The notes under the pieces are model-generated. The model saw nothing but the letters and a program-made list of their open reading frames with translations. It was not told the DNA's origin and ran no database searches. This document shows positions 8,020-17,299 of a stretch of 64,000 bases of DNA, one piece after another. A program made the translations under genes and the position numbers. How positions within the stretch are numbered: the stretch's first letter is position 1; each line of letters opens with the position of its first letter. The DNA is from Methylotenera oryzisoli (GTDB lineage: Bacteria > Pseudomonadota > Gammaproteobacteria > Burkholderiales > Methylophilaceae), in contig NZ_PQVH01000012.1 in the NCBI RefSeq assembly GCF_004661485.1, positions 62,001 through 126,000 on the forward strand. The letters run 5' to 3'.

Positions 8020-9165
8020 ATGTCCAGCATTTATCTAGATCATAACGCGACTACAGCGCTAGACCAGCGCGTGTTAGAAAGCATGTTGCCTTGGATGCAG
8101 AGGCAAAGCGGCAATCCTACAAGCCGCCATGTGTTTGGCAGATCCTCGCGTGACGCCATTGAGCATGCCAGAACGCAAGTAGCTGAAGCTTGTGGTGCAT
8201 ATGCCTCACAAGTGATTTTTACCGCATCTGGCACGGAAGCGAATAACTTTGCAGTCAAGGGCATAGCAGGCAGCCAAGCGGGCAGCCAGATTTTACATAG
8301 TGCGATTGAACACCCTTGTGTATCTCGCCCAGCTAAAGCAATGCAGCAAACAGGATGGTTAAGCAATGCCATCGGGGTGGATGAACATGGCGTACTGTCA
8401 GTTGCACAACTACAGCAACACTTGCAAACACAGACCAGTGTCGTCTCGGTGATGCTCGCCAACAATGAAACTGGCGTCATTCAAAATATTGCCGAGATTG
8501 CTGAACTTACGCGTAAAGCTGGTGCTTTTATGCATACAGATGCAGTGCAGGGCTTAGGCAAAATGCCGGTGAGCTTTACAGATTTAAACGTGCATGCCAT
8601 GACGGTCTCAAGCCATAAAATTCATGGGCCACAAGGCGCAGCAGCGCTAATTTTAGATAAGCGCGTGGATATTCAGCCGCTGTTACATGGCGGAGGCCAA
8701 GAGCGTGGTTTACGTAGCGGTACAGAAAATGTGGCAGCCATTGTTGGCTTTGGTGCTGCATGTGAGCTGGCAGTCGCCAATTTGGCGCATTTTGCAAGCC
8801 ATACGCAAATGCTACGCGACACGTTTGAGCTAGGCTTAAAATCGCTGAATGTAACGATATTTAGCCAGCACACGACACGTATACCCAATACTAGCTTCTT
8901 TGCATTAGATGGCATTGAAGGCGAGACTTTGGTGACAGCATTAGACCGTAAAGGGTTTGCCGTAGCGAGCGGTTCGGCATGCTCAAGTGACAGTACAGAA
9001 CCTAGCCATGTATTACTGGCAATGGGCATTAAGCCAGACTTAGCGCGTGGTGCAGTACGTGTCAGCTTTGGTGCTCACAATACTTTATTGCAGGTAGCCG
9101 ACTTTTTAACTGCGCTTAAGAATGAAATTTTGAGATTAAAACAGCTCACTGGTGTGGCAGCTTAA
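8020..9165 (+). CDS. Second cysteine desulfurase (NifS/IscS-like) between iscR and iscS
   Basis: A 381-residue PLP enzyme of class V aminotransferase fold that removes sulfur from cysteine. Visible residues are His98 in IEHPC, the PLP lysine Lys200 in SSHKIHGPQG, and the active-site Cys321 in ASGSACSS, followed by EPSHVLLAMG. The HGGGQERGLRSGTEN loop is typical of group I NifS/IscS enzymes. It is clearly different from the iscS that follows (55 nt downstream), so the cluster carries two desulfurases in tandem. It is called IscS2 or NifS-like in related genomes. It may feed a different acceptor (tRNA thiolation, molybdenum cofactor) or the same IscU; the sequence does not say which. Confidence 0.9.
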   Translation: MSSIYLDHNATTALDQRVLESMLPWMQRQSGNPTSRHVFGRSSRDAIEHARTQVAEACGAYASQVIFTASGTEANNFAVKGIAGSQAGSQILHSAIEHPCVSRPAKAMQQTGWLSNAIGVDEHGVLSVAQLQQHLQTQTSVVSVMLANNETGVIQNIAEIAELTRKAGAFMHTDAVQGLGKMPVSFTDLNVHAMTVSSHKIHGPQGAAALILDKRVDIQPLLHGGGQERGLRSGTENVAAIVGFGAACELAVANLAHFASHTQMLRDTFELGLKSLNVTIFSQHTTRIPNTSFFALDGIEGETLVTALDRKGFAVASGSACSSDSTEPSHVLLAMGIKPDLARGAVRVSFGAHNTLLQVADFLTALKNEILRLKQLTGVAA

Positions 9166-9220
9166 GCCGCCAACATCAACACTGAATATATATAACGTAA
9201 CTGGTAAGGATAATTAAGAA

Positions 9221-10474
9221 ATGTCAGCATCAATTGAAATGCAAGTATTGAAAGGCTCAGGAGATGACCTTCATCCAATTTATTTGGATTACTCAGCCAC
9301 TACGCCTGTAGATCCTCGCGTTGCCGCAAAAATGATTCCGTACATTACAGAGCATTTTGGCAACCCTGCTTCACGTAGCCACCCCTACGGCTGGACAGCA
9401 GAAAAAGCAGTAGAAAACGCACGTGAAGAAGTGGCCAAATTAGTAGGCGCAGACCCACGTGAAATCGTATGGACCTCAGGCGCCACTGAATCTAACAACC
9501 TTGCCATTAAAGGTGCTGCTAATTTTTACTCAGCCAAAGGTAAACATATTATTACCGTGACCACTGAACACAAAGCAGTGATTGATACCGTGCGTGAGCT
9601 TGAGCGTCAAGGTTTTGAAGCAACTTACCTAGACCCAGAGCCAAGCGGCTTATTGGATTTAGAAAAATTCAAGGCGGCTATCCGCCCTGACACAGTGTTG
9701 GCTTCTGTGATGTTTGTGAACAACGAAATCGGTGTGATTCAGGACATTACTGCGATTGGCAATATCTGCCGCGAAAATGGCGTGATTTTCCATGTGGATG
9801 CGGCACAAGCCACCGGTAAAGTGCATATTGATCTAGAAAAGCTACCTGTAGATTTAATGAGCTTTAGTGCACATAAAACCTACGGCCCTAAAGGTGTTGG
9901 CGCATTGTACGTACGTCGTAAACCACGTATCCGCATTGAGGCGCAAATGCACGGTGGCGGTCATGAGCGCGGCATGCGCTCAGGCACATTGGCTACACAC
10001 CAAATTGTTGGCATGGGTGAAGCGTTCCGCATCGCACGTGAAGAGATGGATGAAGAAAACGTACGCATCCGCCGCTTACGCGACAAGTTACTGCATGGCT
10101 TGCAAGACATTGAAGAAGTGTACGTTAATGGTGATTTAGAGCAACGTGTACCGCACAATCTGAACATCAGCTTTAATTATGTTGAGGGCGAATCACTCAT
10201 CATGGCAGTAAAAGGCATTGCGGTATCAAGCGGCTCAGCGTGTACATCAGCCAGCTTGGAGCCTAGCTATGTATTGCGCGCACTTGGCCGTAGCGACGAA
10301 TTAGCACACAGCTCAATCCGCTTCTCAATTGGCCGCTTCACTACTGATGCAGATGTTGATTACACCATCAGTTTAATGAAGGGGAAAATTGATAAATTAA
10401 GAGAGCTCTCACCTCTTTGGGAAATGTTTAAAGATGGTGTAGATTTATCAAAAGTAGAATGGGCAGCACATTAA
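9221..10474 (+). CDS. iscS: Cysteine desulfurase IscS
   Basis: A 417-residue PLP-dependent desulfurase that hands persulfide sulfur to IscU. His117 (TTEHKAV), Lys219 ([11 protein letters not shown]) and the mobile-loop Cys340 ([21 protein letters not shown] region) are present. The C-terminus ends SKVEWAAH, the acidic IscU/frataxin-contacting tail typical of true IscS. Compared with E. coli IscS (404) it has about 15 extra N-terminal residues before [16 protein letters not shown] nine bases before the ATG at 9221 supports this longer start; an internal ATG at 9239 is an alternative. It is followed by a 190-nt gap holding a large hairpin before iscU. Confidence 0.96.
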   Translation: MSASIEMQVLKGSGDDLHPIYLDYSATTPVDPRVAAKMIPYITEHFGNPASRSHPYGWTAEKAVENAREEVAKLVGADPREIVWTSGATESNNLAIKGAANFYSAKGKHIITVTTEHKAVIDTVRELERQGFEATYLDPEPSGLLDLEKFKAAIRPDTVLASVMFVNNEIGVIQDITAIGNICRENGVIFHVDAAQATGKVHIDLEKLPVDLMSFSAHKTYGPKGVGALYVRRKPRIRIEAQMHGGGHERGMRSGTLATHQIVGMGEAFRIAREEMDEENVRIRRLRDKLLHGLQDIEEVYVNGDLEQRVPHNLNISFNYVEGESLIMAVKGIAVSSGSACTSASLEPSYVLRALGRSDELAHSSIRFSIGRFTTDADVDYTISLMKGKIDKLRELSPLWEMFKDGVDLSKVEWAAH

Positions 10475-10497
10475 ACATTGATATTTGCATCTTGATG

Positions 10498-10547
10498 ATG
10501 CGATTAGTGTATTCACCTATCAATAACAAACGAATACACTCTCGCAT
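10498..10547 (+). other. Large stem-loop between iscS and iscU
   Basis: The outer stem ATGCGA/TCGCAT (10498-10503, 10542-10547) and the inner stem AGTGTATTC/GAATACACT (10506-10514, 10532-10540) are separated by a 2-nt/1-nt internal bulge, with a 17-nt A-rich loop. There is no U-tract after it, so it is more likely an RNA-processing or stability element than an intrinsic terminator. Confidence 0.65.
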
Positions 10548-10664
10548 GGTCAAAATTACAGATAGGCATTTAACTTAGTTGCATTATTAGATGTACTGGA
10601 AAGCGTAGCAATACTTGCTAACAATTACGTAAAAGGCTTTCTAGTACATAACAGGAGAACGAAA

Positions 10665-11060
10665 ATGGCATATTCAGACAAAGTATTAGATCACTACGAG
10701 AACCCGCGTAATGTTGGTTCTTTAGATAAAAATGATCCACAAGTGGGGACTGGCATGGTGGGTGCACCAGCTTGTGGCGATGTGATGAAGCTGATGATCA
10801 AAGTAAATGACAGCGGCATTATTGAAGATGCTAAGTTCAAAACTTATGGCTGCGGCTCTGCAATTGCCTCTAGTTCATTAGTGACTGAATGGCTAAAAGG
10901 CAGAACCATTGAAGAAGCGTACGCAATTAAGAACTCTGAAATTGCAGAAGAGCTTGCATTACCGCCAGTAAAAATTCACTGCTCAGTATTGGCTGAAGAT
11001 GCAATTAAAGCAGCTGTGGCGGATATTAAAGCCAAACAAGCTGCAAAAGAAGCCGCTTAA
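10665..11060 (+). CDS. iscU: Fe-S cluster scaffold IscU
   Basis: A 131-residue scaffold on which [2Fe-2S] and [4Fe-4S] clusters are built. All ligands are present: Cys37 and Asp39 in GAPACGDV, Cys63 in YGCGSA and Cys106 in KIHCSV. The HscA-recognition motif LPPVK is at 99-103. Length and N-terminus (MAYSDKVLDHYENPRNVG) are standard. AGGAG lies upstream of the ATG. The C-terminal tail KAKQAAKEAA is slightly longer than in E. coli. It acts between IscS and the HscA/HscB chaperones encoded downstream. Confidence 0.97.
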   Translation: MAYSDKVLDHYENPRNVGSLDKNDPQVGTGMVGAPACGDVMKLMIKVNDSGIIEDAKFKTYGCGSAIASSSLVTEWLKGRTIEEAYAIKNSEIAEELALPPVKIHCSVLAEDAIKAAVADIKAKQAAKEAA

Positions 11061-11233
11061 GCTCACATACACGAGAAGCGAATCCGGAGCATTAATCTGA
11101 TTATTGTTCTGGACAACTAGGTTAAGCTTAGCCAAGCGTTACTTCTGCTCATGACGCCGCCAAAAGCGCGCTAAGAAAGCTAGCGCTGCTTTGTAGTATA
11201 AAATAGCAGTCTAAAAGGATTAAACAAAGAACT

Positions 11234-11557
11234 ATGGCAATTACACTCACAGAAACTGCGGCCAGCCGCGTTGAAAAATTTCTTGCGAATCGCGGTAAAG
11301 GCGTAGGTCTGCGCTTGGGCGTTAAAACCACAGGCTGTTCAGGCATGGCTTATACCCTAGAGTTTGTCGATGAGATGCAGCCAGAAGATGTTGCGTTTGA
11401 GAGCCATGGCGTTAAAGTGATTATTGACCCTAAAAGCTTGGTTTACCTTGATGGTACTGAGTTAGACTTCACCAAAGAAGGTCTGAACGAAGGCTTTAAA
11501 TTTAACAACCCTAACGTTAAAGATGAATGCGGTTGCGGTGAAAGCTTCACTGTTTAA
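11234..11557 (+). CDS. iscA: A-type Fe-S carrier IscA
   Basis: A 107-residue A-type carrier that receives clusters from IscU and passes them to apoproteins. The three conserved cysteines are Cys35 (TTGCSGMAY), Cys99 and Cys101 (DECGCGESF). Length equals that of E. coli IscA. The 173-nt gap from iscU is longer than usual in isc operons and contains TATAAA (about 11203-11208), so an internal promoter is possible, but no -35 is clear. AAGGA precedes the ATG. hscB follows 11 nt after the stop. Confidence 0.96.
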   Translation: MAITLTETAASRVEKFLANRGKGVGLRLGVKTTGCSGMAYTLEFVDEMQPEDVAFESHGVKVIIDPKSLVYLDGTELDFTKEGLNEGFKFNNPNVKDECGCGESFTV

Positions 11558-11568
11558 TTTTGATACAC

Positions 11569-12099
11569 ATGCAGAGCACGCCACCCAATCACTTTGAACT
11601 ATTCTCTATTGCAGAACAGTTTAATCTCGATTTAAGTACGCTAGAAAGTAACTATCGCAAAATTCAGTCTGCGGCCCATCCGGATCGATTTATCACCGCA
11701 ACCGCCGCAGAAAGACTATCTGCCATGCATCTGGCAACCTCTGCCAATGAAGCATATTCCGTATTAAAAAGTCCGGTCAAGCGCGCTAAGTACATGTTGG
11801 AGCAACATGGCATCAATGCCATTGCCGATACCAACACTGCTATGCCGATGGATTTTTTAATGCAGCAGATGGAGTGGCGTGAACGCATTGAAGATGCAAA
11901 AATGGCACGCGATATCCCTGAGCTAGATAATATTGCTGATGAATTAGCGACCGAAGCTAAAGCATTGATTGGTGACCTATGTGAGTTATTCGATATTAAA
12001 CAAGACCTAGCCGCGGCAACCGAAATTACACGCAAACTCATTTTTATCGATAAAGTTTGTGCAGACATCGACCAAGTCATTGAACAGTTAGATCATTAG
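11569..12099 (+). CDS. hscB: J-type co-chaperone HscB
   Basis: A 176-residue co-chaperone that brings IscU to HscA and stimulates its ATPase. The N-terminal J domain contains the HPD tripeptide at 37-39 (SAAHPDRF); the C-terminal three-helix part (about 95-176) is the IscU-binding domain. I place the start at the ATG at 11569 (MQSTPPNHFELFSI) rather than a TTG three codons upstream, because HscB proteins begin a few residues before the FxLF element. It is coupled to iscA (11 nt) and precedes hscA by 34 nt. Confidence 0.95.
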   Translation: MQSTPPNHFELFSIAEQFNLDLSTLESNYRKIQSAAHPDRFITATAAERLSAMHLATSANEAYSVLKSPVKRAKYMLEQHGINAIADTNTAMPMDFLMQQMEWRERIEDAKMARDIPELDNIADELATEAKALIGDLCELFDIKQDLAAATEITRKLIFIDKVCADIDQVIEQLDH

Positions 12100-12133
12100 C
12101 GTAGCAATTAACAGATAAGCAACTCGTAAACTT

Positions 12134-14029
12134 ATGGCATTACTCCAAATTTCAGAACCAGGCATGAGTGCCGCACCTCATCAGCACAGACTTGCTGTAG
12201 GCATAGACTTAGGTACCACCAACTCACTAATTGCAACTGTGCGCAGCGGTATGAGCACCGTACTGCAAGATGACTTTGGCCATGCATTATTGCCCTCAGT
12301 GGTACGCTATATGCCTAATGGCGACATCGTGGTTGGCCATGAGGCGCAAGCACACCAAAGTGAAGACCCGGTTAACACTGTTATTTCAGTCAAACGCTTT
12401 ATGGGCCGTAATTTAAACGACATCACTAATAAGGCGCATATCCCGTATCGATTTGTTGAAGGCGCAGATGCGGCTACAACACGCAGCTTGCAGCTGCAAA
12501 CCCGTGCTGGCCTTAAAACACCGGTTGAAATCTCCGCTGAGATTCTTAAAACACTAAAAGCCCGTGCTGAAAAATCACTGGGGGGTGAGCTAGTGGGTGC
12601 GGTCATTACAGTGCCGGCCTATTTTGATGATGCTCAACGCCAAGCAACAAAAGATGCAGCGCGTTTAGCTGGTTTAAATGTATTACGCTTACTCAATGAG
12701 CCCACAGCCGCCGCAGTAGCTTATGGCTTAGATAACGCAGCAGAAGGTACCTTTGTTATTTATGACTTAGGTGGCGGCACATTTGATGTGTCTATCCTAC
12801 GATTATCTAAAGGCGTGTTTGAGGTACTTGCCACCAATGGTGACGCAGCATTAGGCGGCGACGACTTCGACCACCGCATTTACTGCTGGGTGCTAGATCA
12901 AGTGCGTGCCGCGACCGACAACTTCGCCCCACTGACAGAAGAAGACACCAGACTACTGCTCACCAAGGCACGTCAGGCAAAAGAATGGCTCACCGATAAT
13001 TTTGAGGCTCAAATTGTCTGTCGATTAGGTAATGGCATCTTGGTCGATGTTACCTTGACTGCACCGCAGCTTGTCGAGGTCACCGAACATTTGGTCAGCA
13101 AAACCTTATCACCAACACGTAAAGCCATGCGCGATGCCAAACTCAGCATTGAAGATATTAATGGTGTGGTGTTAGTAGGTGGCGCTACCCGTATGCCACA
13201 CATTCGGCATGCAGTACAAGAATACTTTCAACAAGAACCCCTCACTAACTTAGACCCGGACAAAGTGGTAGCACTCGGCGCCGCGATTCAAGCCAATATC
13301 CTTGCTGGCAATAAGAGCGATGACGACCTATTATTGCTGGATGTTACCCCGCTATCGCTAGGTCTGGAAACCATGGGCGGCTTGGTAGAAAAAGTCATCC
13401 ACCGCAACAGCACATTACCCATCGCACGTGCACAGGAGTTCACCACTTACAAAGATGGGCAAACCGCCATGAGCGTGCACGTAGTACAGGGTGAACGTGA
13501 CTTAGTGAGTGACTGCCGCTCCCTCGCCCGCTTTGAGCTACGCGGCATACCACCAATGGCTGCTGGTGCAGCTAGAATTCGCGTGACATTCACAGTAGAT
13601 GCCGACGGCTTACTCTCAGTATCAGCACGCGAACAAAGCACAGGTATTGAAGCGCACATCGCAGTGAAACCATCTTACGGCCTCACCGAAGACGAAATCA
13701 CTAACATGCTGAAAGCCTCTTTCAACAGTGCAGAGGAAGATAAAAAAGCACGTATGCTGGCAGAAGCAAGGGTAGATGCCGGCGCCATTATCGGCTCCAT
13801 TAGCGCAGCGTTAGCTGCTGACGGCAACCTGATTAGCCCAGAAGAAGTGAAAGCGATTGAAGCCGAAATTCAGAAACTGCAGCAACTGGCTGCAGCCGAA
13901 GACGCAACGGCAATTCATCAAGCGGTAGATGCACTTAACCATGCAACTGAGGCATTTGCCGCAGCGCGTATGGACGCAAGCGTAAGCCGTGCTTTAGCTG
14001 GTAAACATTTAGAAAACCTAGATTTATAA
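12134..14029 (+). CDS. hscA: Fe-S specialised Hsp70 chaperone HscA
   Basis: A 631-residue Hsp70 of the HscA branch that binds the LPPVK motif of IscU and drives cluster release. The ATPase domain starts with '[15 protein letters not shown]' and includes '[14 protein letters not shown]' and '[17 protein letters not shown]'; the substrate domain begins near '[18 protein letters not shown]'. It lacks the long C-terminal lid tail and EEVD-like end of DnaK. It follows hscB and precedes fdx, the standard order. Confidence 0.97.
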   Translation: MALLQISEPGMSAAPHQHRLAVGIDLGTTNSLIATVRSGMSTVLQDDFGHALLPSVVRYMPNGDIVVGHEAQAHQSEDPVNTVISVKRFMGRNLNDITNKAHIPYRFVEGADAATTRSLQLQTRAGLKTPVEISAEILKTLKARAEKSLGGELVGAVITVPAYFDDAQRQATKDAARLAGLNVLRLLNEPTAAAVAYGLDNAAEGTFVIYDLGGGTFDVSILRLSKGVFEVLATNGDAALGGDDFDHRIYCWVLDQVRAATDNFAPLTEEDTRLLLTKARQAKEWLTDNFEAQIVCRLGNGILVDVTLTAPQLVEVTEHLVSKTLSPTRKAMRDAKLSIEDINGVVLVGGATRMPHIRHAVQEYFQQEPLTNLDPDKVVALGAAIQANILAGNKSDDDLLLLDVTPLSLGLETMGGLVEKVIHRNSTLPIARAQEFTTYKDGQTAMSVHVVQGERDLVSDCRSLARFELRGIPPMAAGAARIRVTFTVDADGLLSVSAREQSTGIEAHIAVKPSYGLTEDEITNMLKASFNSAEEDKKARMLAEARVDAGAIIGSISAALAADGNLISPEEVKAIEAEIQKLQQLAAAEDATAIHQAVDALNHATEAFAAARMDASVSRALAGKHLENLDL

Positions 14030-14154
14030 TCTGGGATTTATAACTTTAAAAACAGTGTGGTACTAACAAACCATTAAGCGCATGCGCGACCAATACAGGT
14101 AGCGAGATGGCTTTAAGGCTGAAGTTGGCACTACAGTATTATTGAGAAACCGAT

Positions 14155-14496
14155 ATGCCACAAATTATTATCCTGCCTCACGTAGAACTTTGCCCGGATG
14201 GCGCAGCTATTGAAGCACAAACTGGTGAGTCTATTTGCGATGTCTTGTTGAATAACGATATTGATATTGATCATGCTTGCGACAAAGCCTGTGCATGTAC
14301 CACGTGCCATGTGATTGTGCGTGAAGGCTTTAAATCACTGAGTGACTCAACCGAGCAAGAAGATGATTTACTGGATAAAGCCTGGGGCTTAGAACCAAAC
14401 TCCAGACTCTCATGCCAAGCCGTTGTGGGTACAGAAGACTTAGTCGTAGAAATTCCAAAATACAGTATCAACATGGCAAAAGAAGGCCATCGCTAA
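14155..14496 (+). CDS. fdx: Isc-type [2Fe-2S] ferredoxin
   Basis: A 113-residue adrenodoxin-type ferredoxin that supplies electrons for cluster assembly on IscU. Ligands are Cys42, Cys48, Cys51 (ACDKACACTTC; C-X5-C-X2-C) and Cys87 (LSCQAV). The N-terminus 'MPQIIILPHVELCPDGA' matches Isc Fdx proteins. It is the last gene of the cluster; iscX, present after fdx in E. coli, is not found here, and a strong terminator follows 47 nt after the stop. Confidence 0.96.
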   Translation: MPQIIILPHVELCPDGAAIEAQTGESICDVLLNNDIDIDHACDKACACTTCHVIVREGFKSLSDSTEQEDDLLDKAWGLEPNSRLSCQAVVGTEDLVVEIPKYSINMAKEGHR

Positions 14497-14543
14497 GAAA
14501 AATACAAAGGTAGCATTGCGTCACAAACAAATGCTCCACCAGT

Positions 14544-14574
14544 AAAAAAGCCACCTTTAGCAGGTGGCTTTTTT
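14544..14574. terminator. Bidirectional intrinsic terminator after fdx
   Basis: Perfect 13-bp arms AAAAAAGCCACCT and AGGTGGCTTTTTT enclose a TTAGC loop. There are U-runs on both strands, so it serves fdx (+) and the carbonic anhydrase operon (-), whose stop codon is 23 nt away. Confidence 0.93.
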
Positions 14575-14596
14575 ACTGCGGGCTTACAAATGGTTA

Positions 14597-15241
14597 TTAA
14601 CCAATGTAAGTTTCTTCTAGGAAGTTCACTTTGCCTGTTGTCAGGTCATAAATAGAACCTACTATCGCAATCTGCCGCGCTTCAATCATATCGTTCACGA
14701 TATCACTTTGGCGGATAATGGTATCAATCTGGTGCTTTACATTCAGCACATTGATTTTCTCAACAAAGTCCGGGTTTTTAGAAGTTCTCTCTTCTTTATT
14801 TAACACCGTTTTTTCATGGCGAATTGATGGCTTAATAAAGTTGATAATTTCACCGATATGGCCATCTTTAAAGTCATCGCACGCTGCTTTTACTGCGCCA
14901 CAGCTGCTATGCCCCATCACCACAATTAGCTTACTACCTAAGTATTTAGAGCTAAACTCCAAGCTGCCAATCGCTTTATCTGACGCAATATTACCAGCTA
15001 AGCGCACACTAAAAATATCGCCCAACGCCTGATCAAATAACAACTCTACTGGCGCGCGTGAATCACTACAGCTCAGAAAAGATGCGAAAGGATGCTGTTT
15101 GTCTCTAGTAATATTCAGCAAGCTTTGAAAGTCTTTATCGTGTGAGTAGTTATTCGTAAAACGAAGATTACCTTCCACTAAAATATCTAAAGCCTCTCTC
15201 GGTGACATTTGATCGCGGTTAAGTAATGGATGTTTATACAT
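14597..15241 (-). CDS. Beta-class carbonic anhydrase
   Basis: A 214-residue enzyme interconverting CO2 and bicarbonate. The zinc site is visible: Cys58, Asp60 and Arg62 in FLSCSDSRAPVE, and His111 and Cys114 in VMGHSSCGAV. The substrate stretch 'LGDIFSVRLAGN' is typical. The SulP transporter gene lies 48 nt upstream on the same strand, so transport and hydration of inorganic carbon are probably coupled. No signal peptide is seen, so the enzyme is cytoplasmic. An intrinsic terminator follows the gene. Confidence 0.95.
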   Translation of the reverse strand: MYKHPLLNRDQMSPREALDILVEGNLRFTNNYSHDKDFQSLLNITRDKQHPFASFLSCSDSRAPVELLFDQALGDIFSVRLAGNIASDKAIGSLEFSSKYLGSKLIVVMGHSSCGAVKAACDDFKDGHIGEIINFIKPSIRHEKTVLNKEERTSKNPDFVEKINVLNVKHQIDTIIRQSDIVNDMIEARQIAIVGSIYDLTTGKVNFLEETYIG

Positions 15242-15289
15242 GCTTAATTCCTATTTTAATAATAATGAGCAAACTTCTAATTCAGTTGA

Positions 15290-16843
15290 TTAATATTTAG
15301 GTTGAATAAATTTAATCGTTTCCACTTCAATATTCTTTAATTTTGCATGAAGCGGGTAATCACGGATATATTCTACAACATCGTATGCAATTGATTTGCA
15401 ATTAGAACAATCGATAATCACCTTTGCATTGCCAGGAATCACTTCCAGCACCTTTAAGATACTCGCTTTATTAAAGAATGAAATCTCTTCAGCCAACACA
15501 ATATGATGTACCTCACGGCCGTCCTCTGTTGTTGTGGTTTCTTTCATATAGTGCGAGTTACGGTAACTATGGTGCAAGGTATAAAACACACCCACCACCA
15601 ACCCAATCGCAATACCTGTTAATAAATCCGTCAACAAAATAGCTACTACCGTCGCAATAAATGGCGCAAATTGCTCCCAGCCTAGCTTATACATATGTGC
15701 AAACAACGATGGCTTTGCTAACTTATAACCGACCATAATCAAGATAGCAGCCAAGCTGGCTAAAGGTATCATATTTAGAAGGCCTGCAATGGTCACCGCA
15801 CTCAACAATAACCAAATACCGTGCAAAATCGCTGACAATTTAGTTTTAGCACCAAACGTGATATTAGCAGAGCTACGCACAATCACCTGCGTAATCGGTA
15901 GGCCGCCAATCAGCCCCGACAGCAAATTACCAATACCTTGTGCTTTAAGCTCCTGATTCGTAGGGGTAACACGTTTTAGTGGGTCTAGCTTATCCGTAGC
16001 CTCCACGCATAATAGCGTTTCCAAGCTTGCCACAATCGCCATGACCACTGCGACCTTATAAACTTCAATATTGCTGATTTGTGAAAAGTCAGGCGTTGTA
16101 AACTGCCCTATTAAGTCGCCCACACTATGTGCTACCGGCAGTTGCACAATCTGATTATCTGCTAAAGAGAAATTGAGAATACCGTTTTGGAACAGCCAGT
16201 TAAACAAAATACCAACCAACACCACCACAATCGGCCCTTGTAGCAACTCAAATGCGCGGTGTTTCTTCGATAGTGTTGTATCCCACAATACCAATATCAG
16301 CATAGACACTGCTGCAATTAATAGCGCCCCCGGTGTTAACAAAGCCCAAGCATCAGCTAGCGCTGAGAAGGTATTGCTTCCGTCTGCCTGTACAAAAGAT
16401 TCGCTACCTTGATAATCAAAGTCATAACCCAGCGCATGCGGTATTTGCTTCAGCACAATTAACAAACCAATACCAGTTAACATACCCTTGATGACAGACG
16501 ATGGCACAAAGTACGCAATAAACCCAGCCTTAAAATAGCCTAACAAGAACTGAATCACCCCAGCCATCACAACAGCGAGTAAAAATGCCTGAAATGAGCC
16601 TAGGGTGCCGATTGCAGTTAGCACGATGACCGCCAGCCCGGCTGCCGGACCACTCACACCTAGCTGAGAACCGCTAAACATCCCGACCACTATGCCGCCA
16701 ACGATACCGGCAATCACGCCAGAAAATAAGGGGGCACCTGATGCAAGTGCAATACCTAAACATAAAGGCAGCGCGACAAAAAACACCACAATACTTGCAG
16801 GCAAATCATTTTTAACTTCACTAAACCATGTAGCTATTTTCAT
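15290..16843 (-). CDS. SulP-family anion (probably bicarbonate) transporter
   Basis: A 517-residue membrane transporter. The N-terminal part holds about 12 hydrophobic segments, beginning 'DLPASIVVFFVALPLCLGIA', with the SulP signature region 'GLLSGLIGGLPITQVIVRSS'. A C-terminal STAS domain covers about 440-517 ('KVIIDCSNCKSIAYDVV'). SulP proteins carry sulfate, bicarbonate, chloride or other anions; pairing with a carbonic anhydrase gene makes bicarbonate most likely (BicA-like role), but this is inference. It is the middle gene of the reverse-strand set: small exported protein, SulP, carbonic anhydrase. Confidence 0.92.
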   Translation of the reverse strand: MKIATWFSEVKNDLPASIVVFFVALPLCLGIALASGAPLFSGVIAGIVGGIVVGMFSGSQLGVSGPAAGLAVIVLTAIGTLGSFQAFLLAVVMAGVIQFLLGYFKAGFIAYFVPSSVIKGMLTGIGLLIVLKQIPHALGYDFDYQGSESFVQADGSNTFSALADAWALLTPGALLIAAVSMLILVLWDTTLSKKHRAFELLQGPIVVVLVGILFNWLFQNGILNFSLADNQIVQLPVAHSVGDLIGQFTTPDFSQISNIEVYKVAVVMAIVASLETLLCVEATDKLDPLKRVTPTNQELKAQGIGNLLSGLIGGLPITQVIVRSSANITFGAKTKLSAILHGIWLLLSAVTIAGLLNMIPLASLAAILIMVGYKLAKPSLFAHMYKLGWEQFAPFIATVVAILLTDLLTGIAIGLVVGVFYTLHHSYRNSHYMKETTTTEDGREVHHIVLAEEISFFNKASILKVLEVIPGNAKVIIDCSNCKSIAYDVVEYIRDYPLHAKLKNIEVETIKFIQPKY

Positions 16844-16882
16844 TATTACTATCTCTACAATATTATTTCTGAGCCGAGGATG

Positions 16883-16914
16883 AAGGCTATGTCACTGACT
16901 AGTGACATAGCCTT
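16883..16914 (-). other. Perfect 14-bp stem-loop between the small exported gene and SulP
   Basis: The arms AAGGCTATGTCACT (16883-16896) and AGTGACATAGCCTT (16901-16914) are exactly complementary around a GACT loop. It lies 13 nt past the small gene's stop and 40 nt before SulP. A run of Ts does not follow on the transcribed strand, so it may be a partial terminator or an mRNA-stability element. Confidence 0.7.
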
Positions 16915-16927
16915 AATTTAGTTAACG

Positions 16928-17134
16928 CTATCTGACCTTGCTTTCCATGTAAGGTCTAGAACCTAGAAACTTAGTTTTGAGTACGTCATGCTTATCTGAC
17001 TTATTCTCTTTAGCCACCTCTGCTTTAGTGTCTTTGGCTGGCTCGGCCTTTTCTTTCTCCACGTCCTGTTTTTCACTGGCATACGCACTGAGTGCAAACA
17101 TCAAACCGAGCAACCATACTGACAATACTTTCAT
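16928..17134 (-). CDS. Small exported lysine/glutamate-rich protein
   Basis: A 68-residue product. A signal peptide (MKVLSVWLLGLMFALSAYA) with an AYA cleavage site is followed by a charged, low-complexity segment rich in Lys, Glu, Asp and Ala, and a short conserved-looking end 'FLGSRPYMESKVR'. AGGAG lies just upstream of the ATG, which supports a real gene. I do not recognise the family. It precedes the SulP/carbonic anhydrase genes on the same strand and is divergent from the LuxR-type regulator. Confidence 0.65.
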   Translation of the reverse strand: MKVLSVWLLGLMFALSAYASEKQDVEKEKAEPAKDTKAEVAKENKSDKHDVLKTKFLGSRPYMESKVR

Positions 17135-17254
17135 TCTTTTCTCCTAATCTATCTTTCTAAGTGTTGTATCTGAAACTGGACAACATTGATTCATTAACAA
17201 CGAAAGCCATTGTATAGAGAGAGATTGCAACAAAAGTCTACCGATATAGGTATA

Positions 17255-17268
17255 TCAGTATATACTGA
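17255..17268. promoter_or_regulatory. Perfect 14-bp palindrome upstream of the LuxR-type gene
   Basis: TCAGTATATACTGA is its own reverse complement, 31 nt upstream of the proposed start. It overlaps a second dyad, GATATA-GG-TATATC (17243-17256). Both lie in the divergent intergenic region and are likely binding sites for a dimeric regulator, possibly the adjacent LuxR-type protein. Confidence 0.5.
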
Positions 17269-17299
17269 ACGGCATATACAACCTTCACGTACCTATACA

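Noticed and set aside
17210-17299. TTG-started N-terminal extension of the LuxR-type regulator
   Set aside because: It would put two strong dyads inside coding sequence, and the extra residues do not resemble the GAF domain start.
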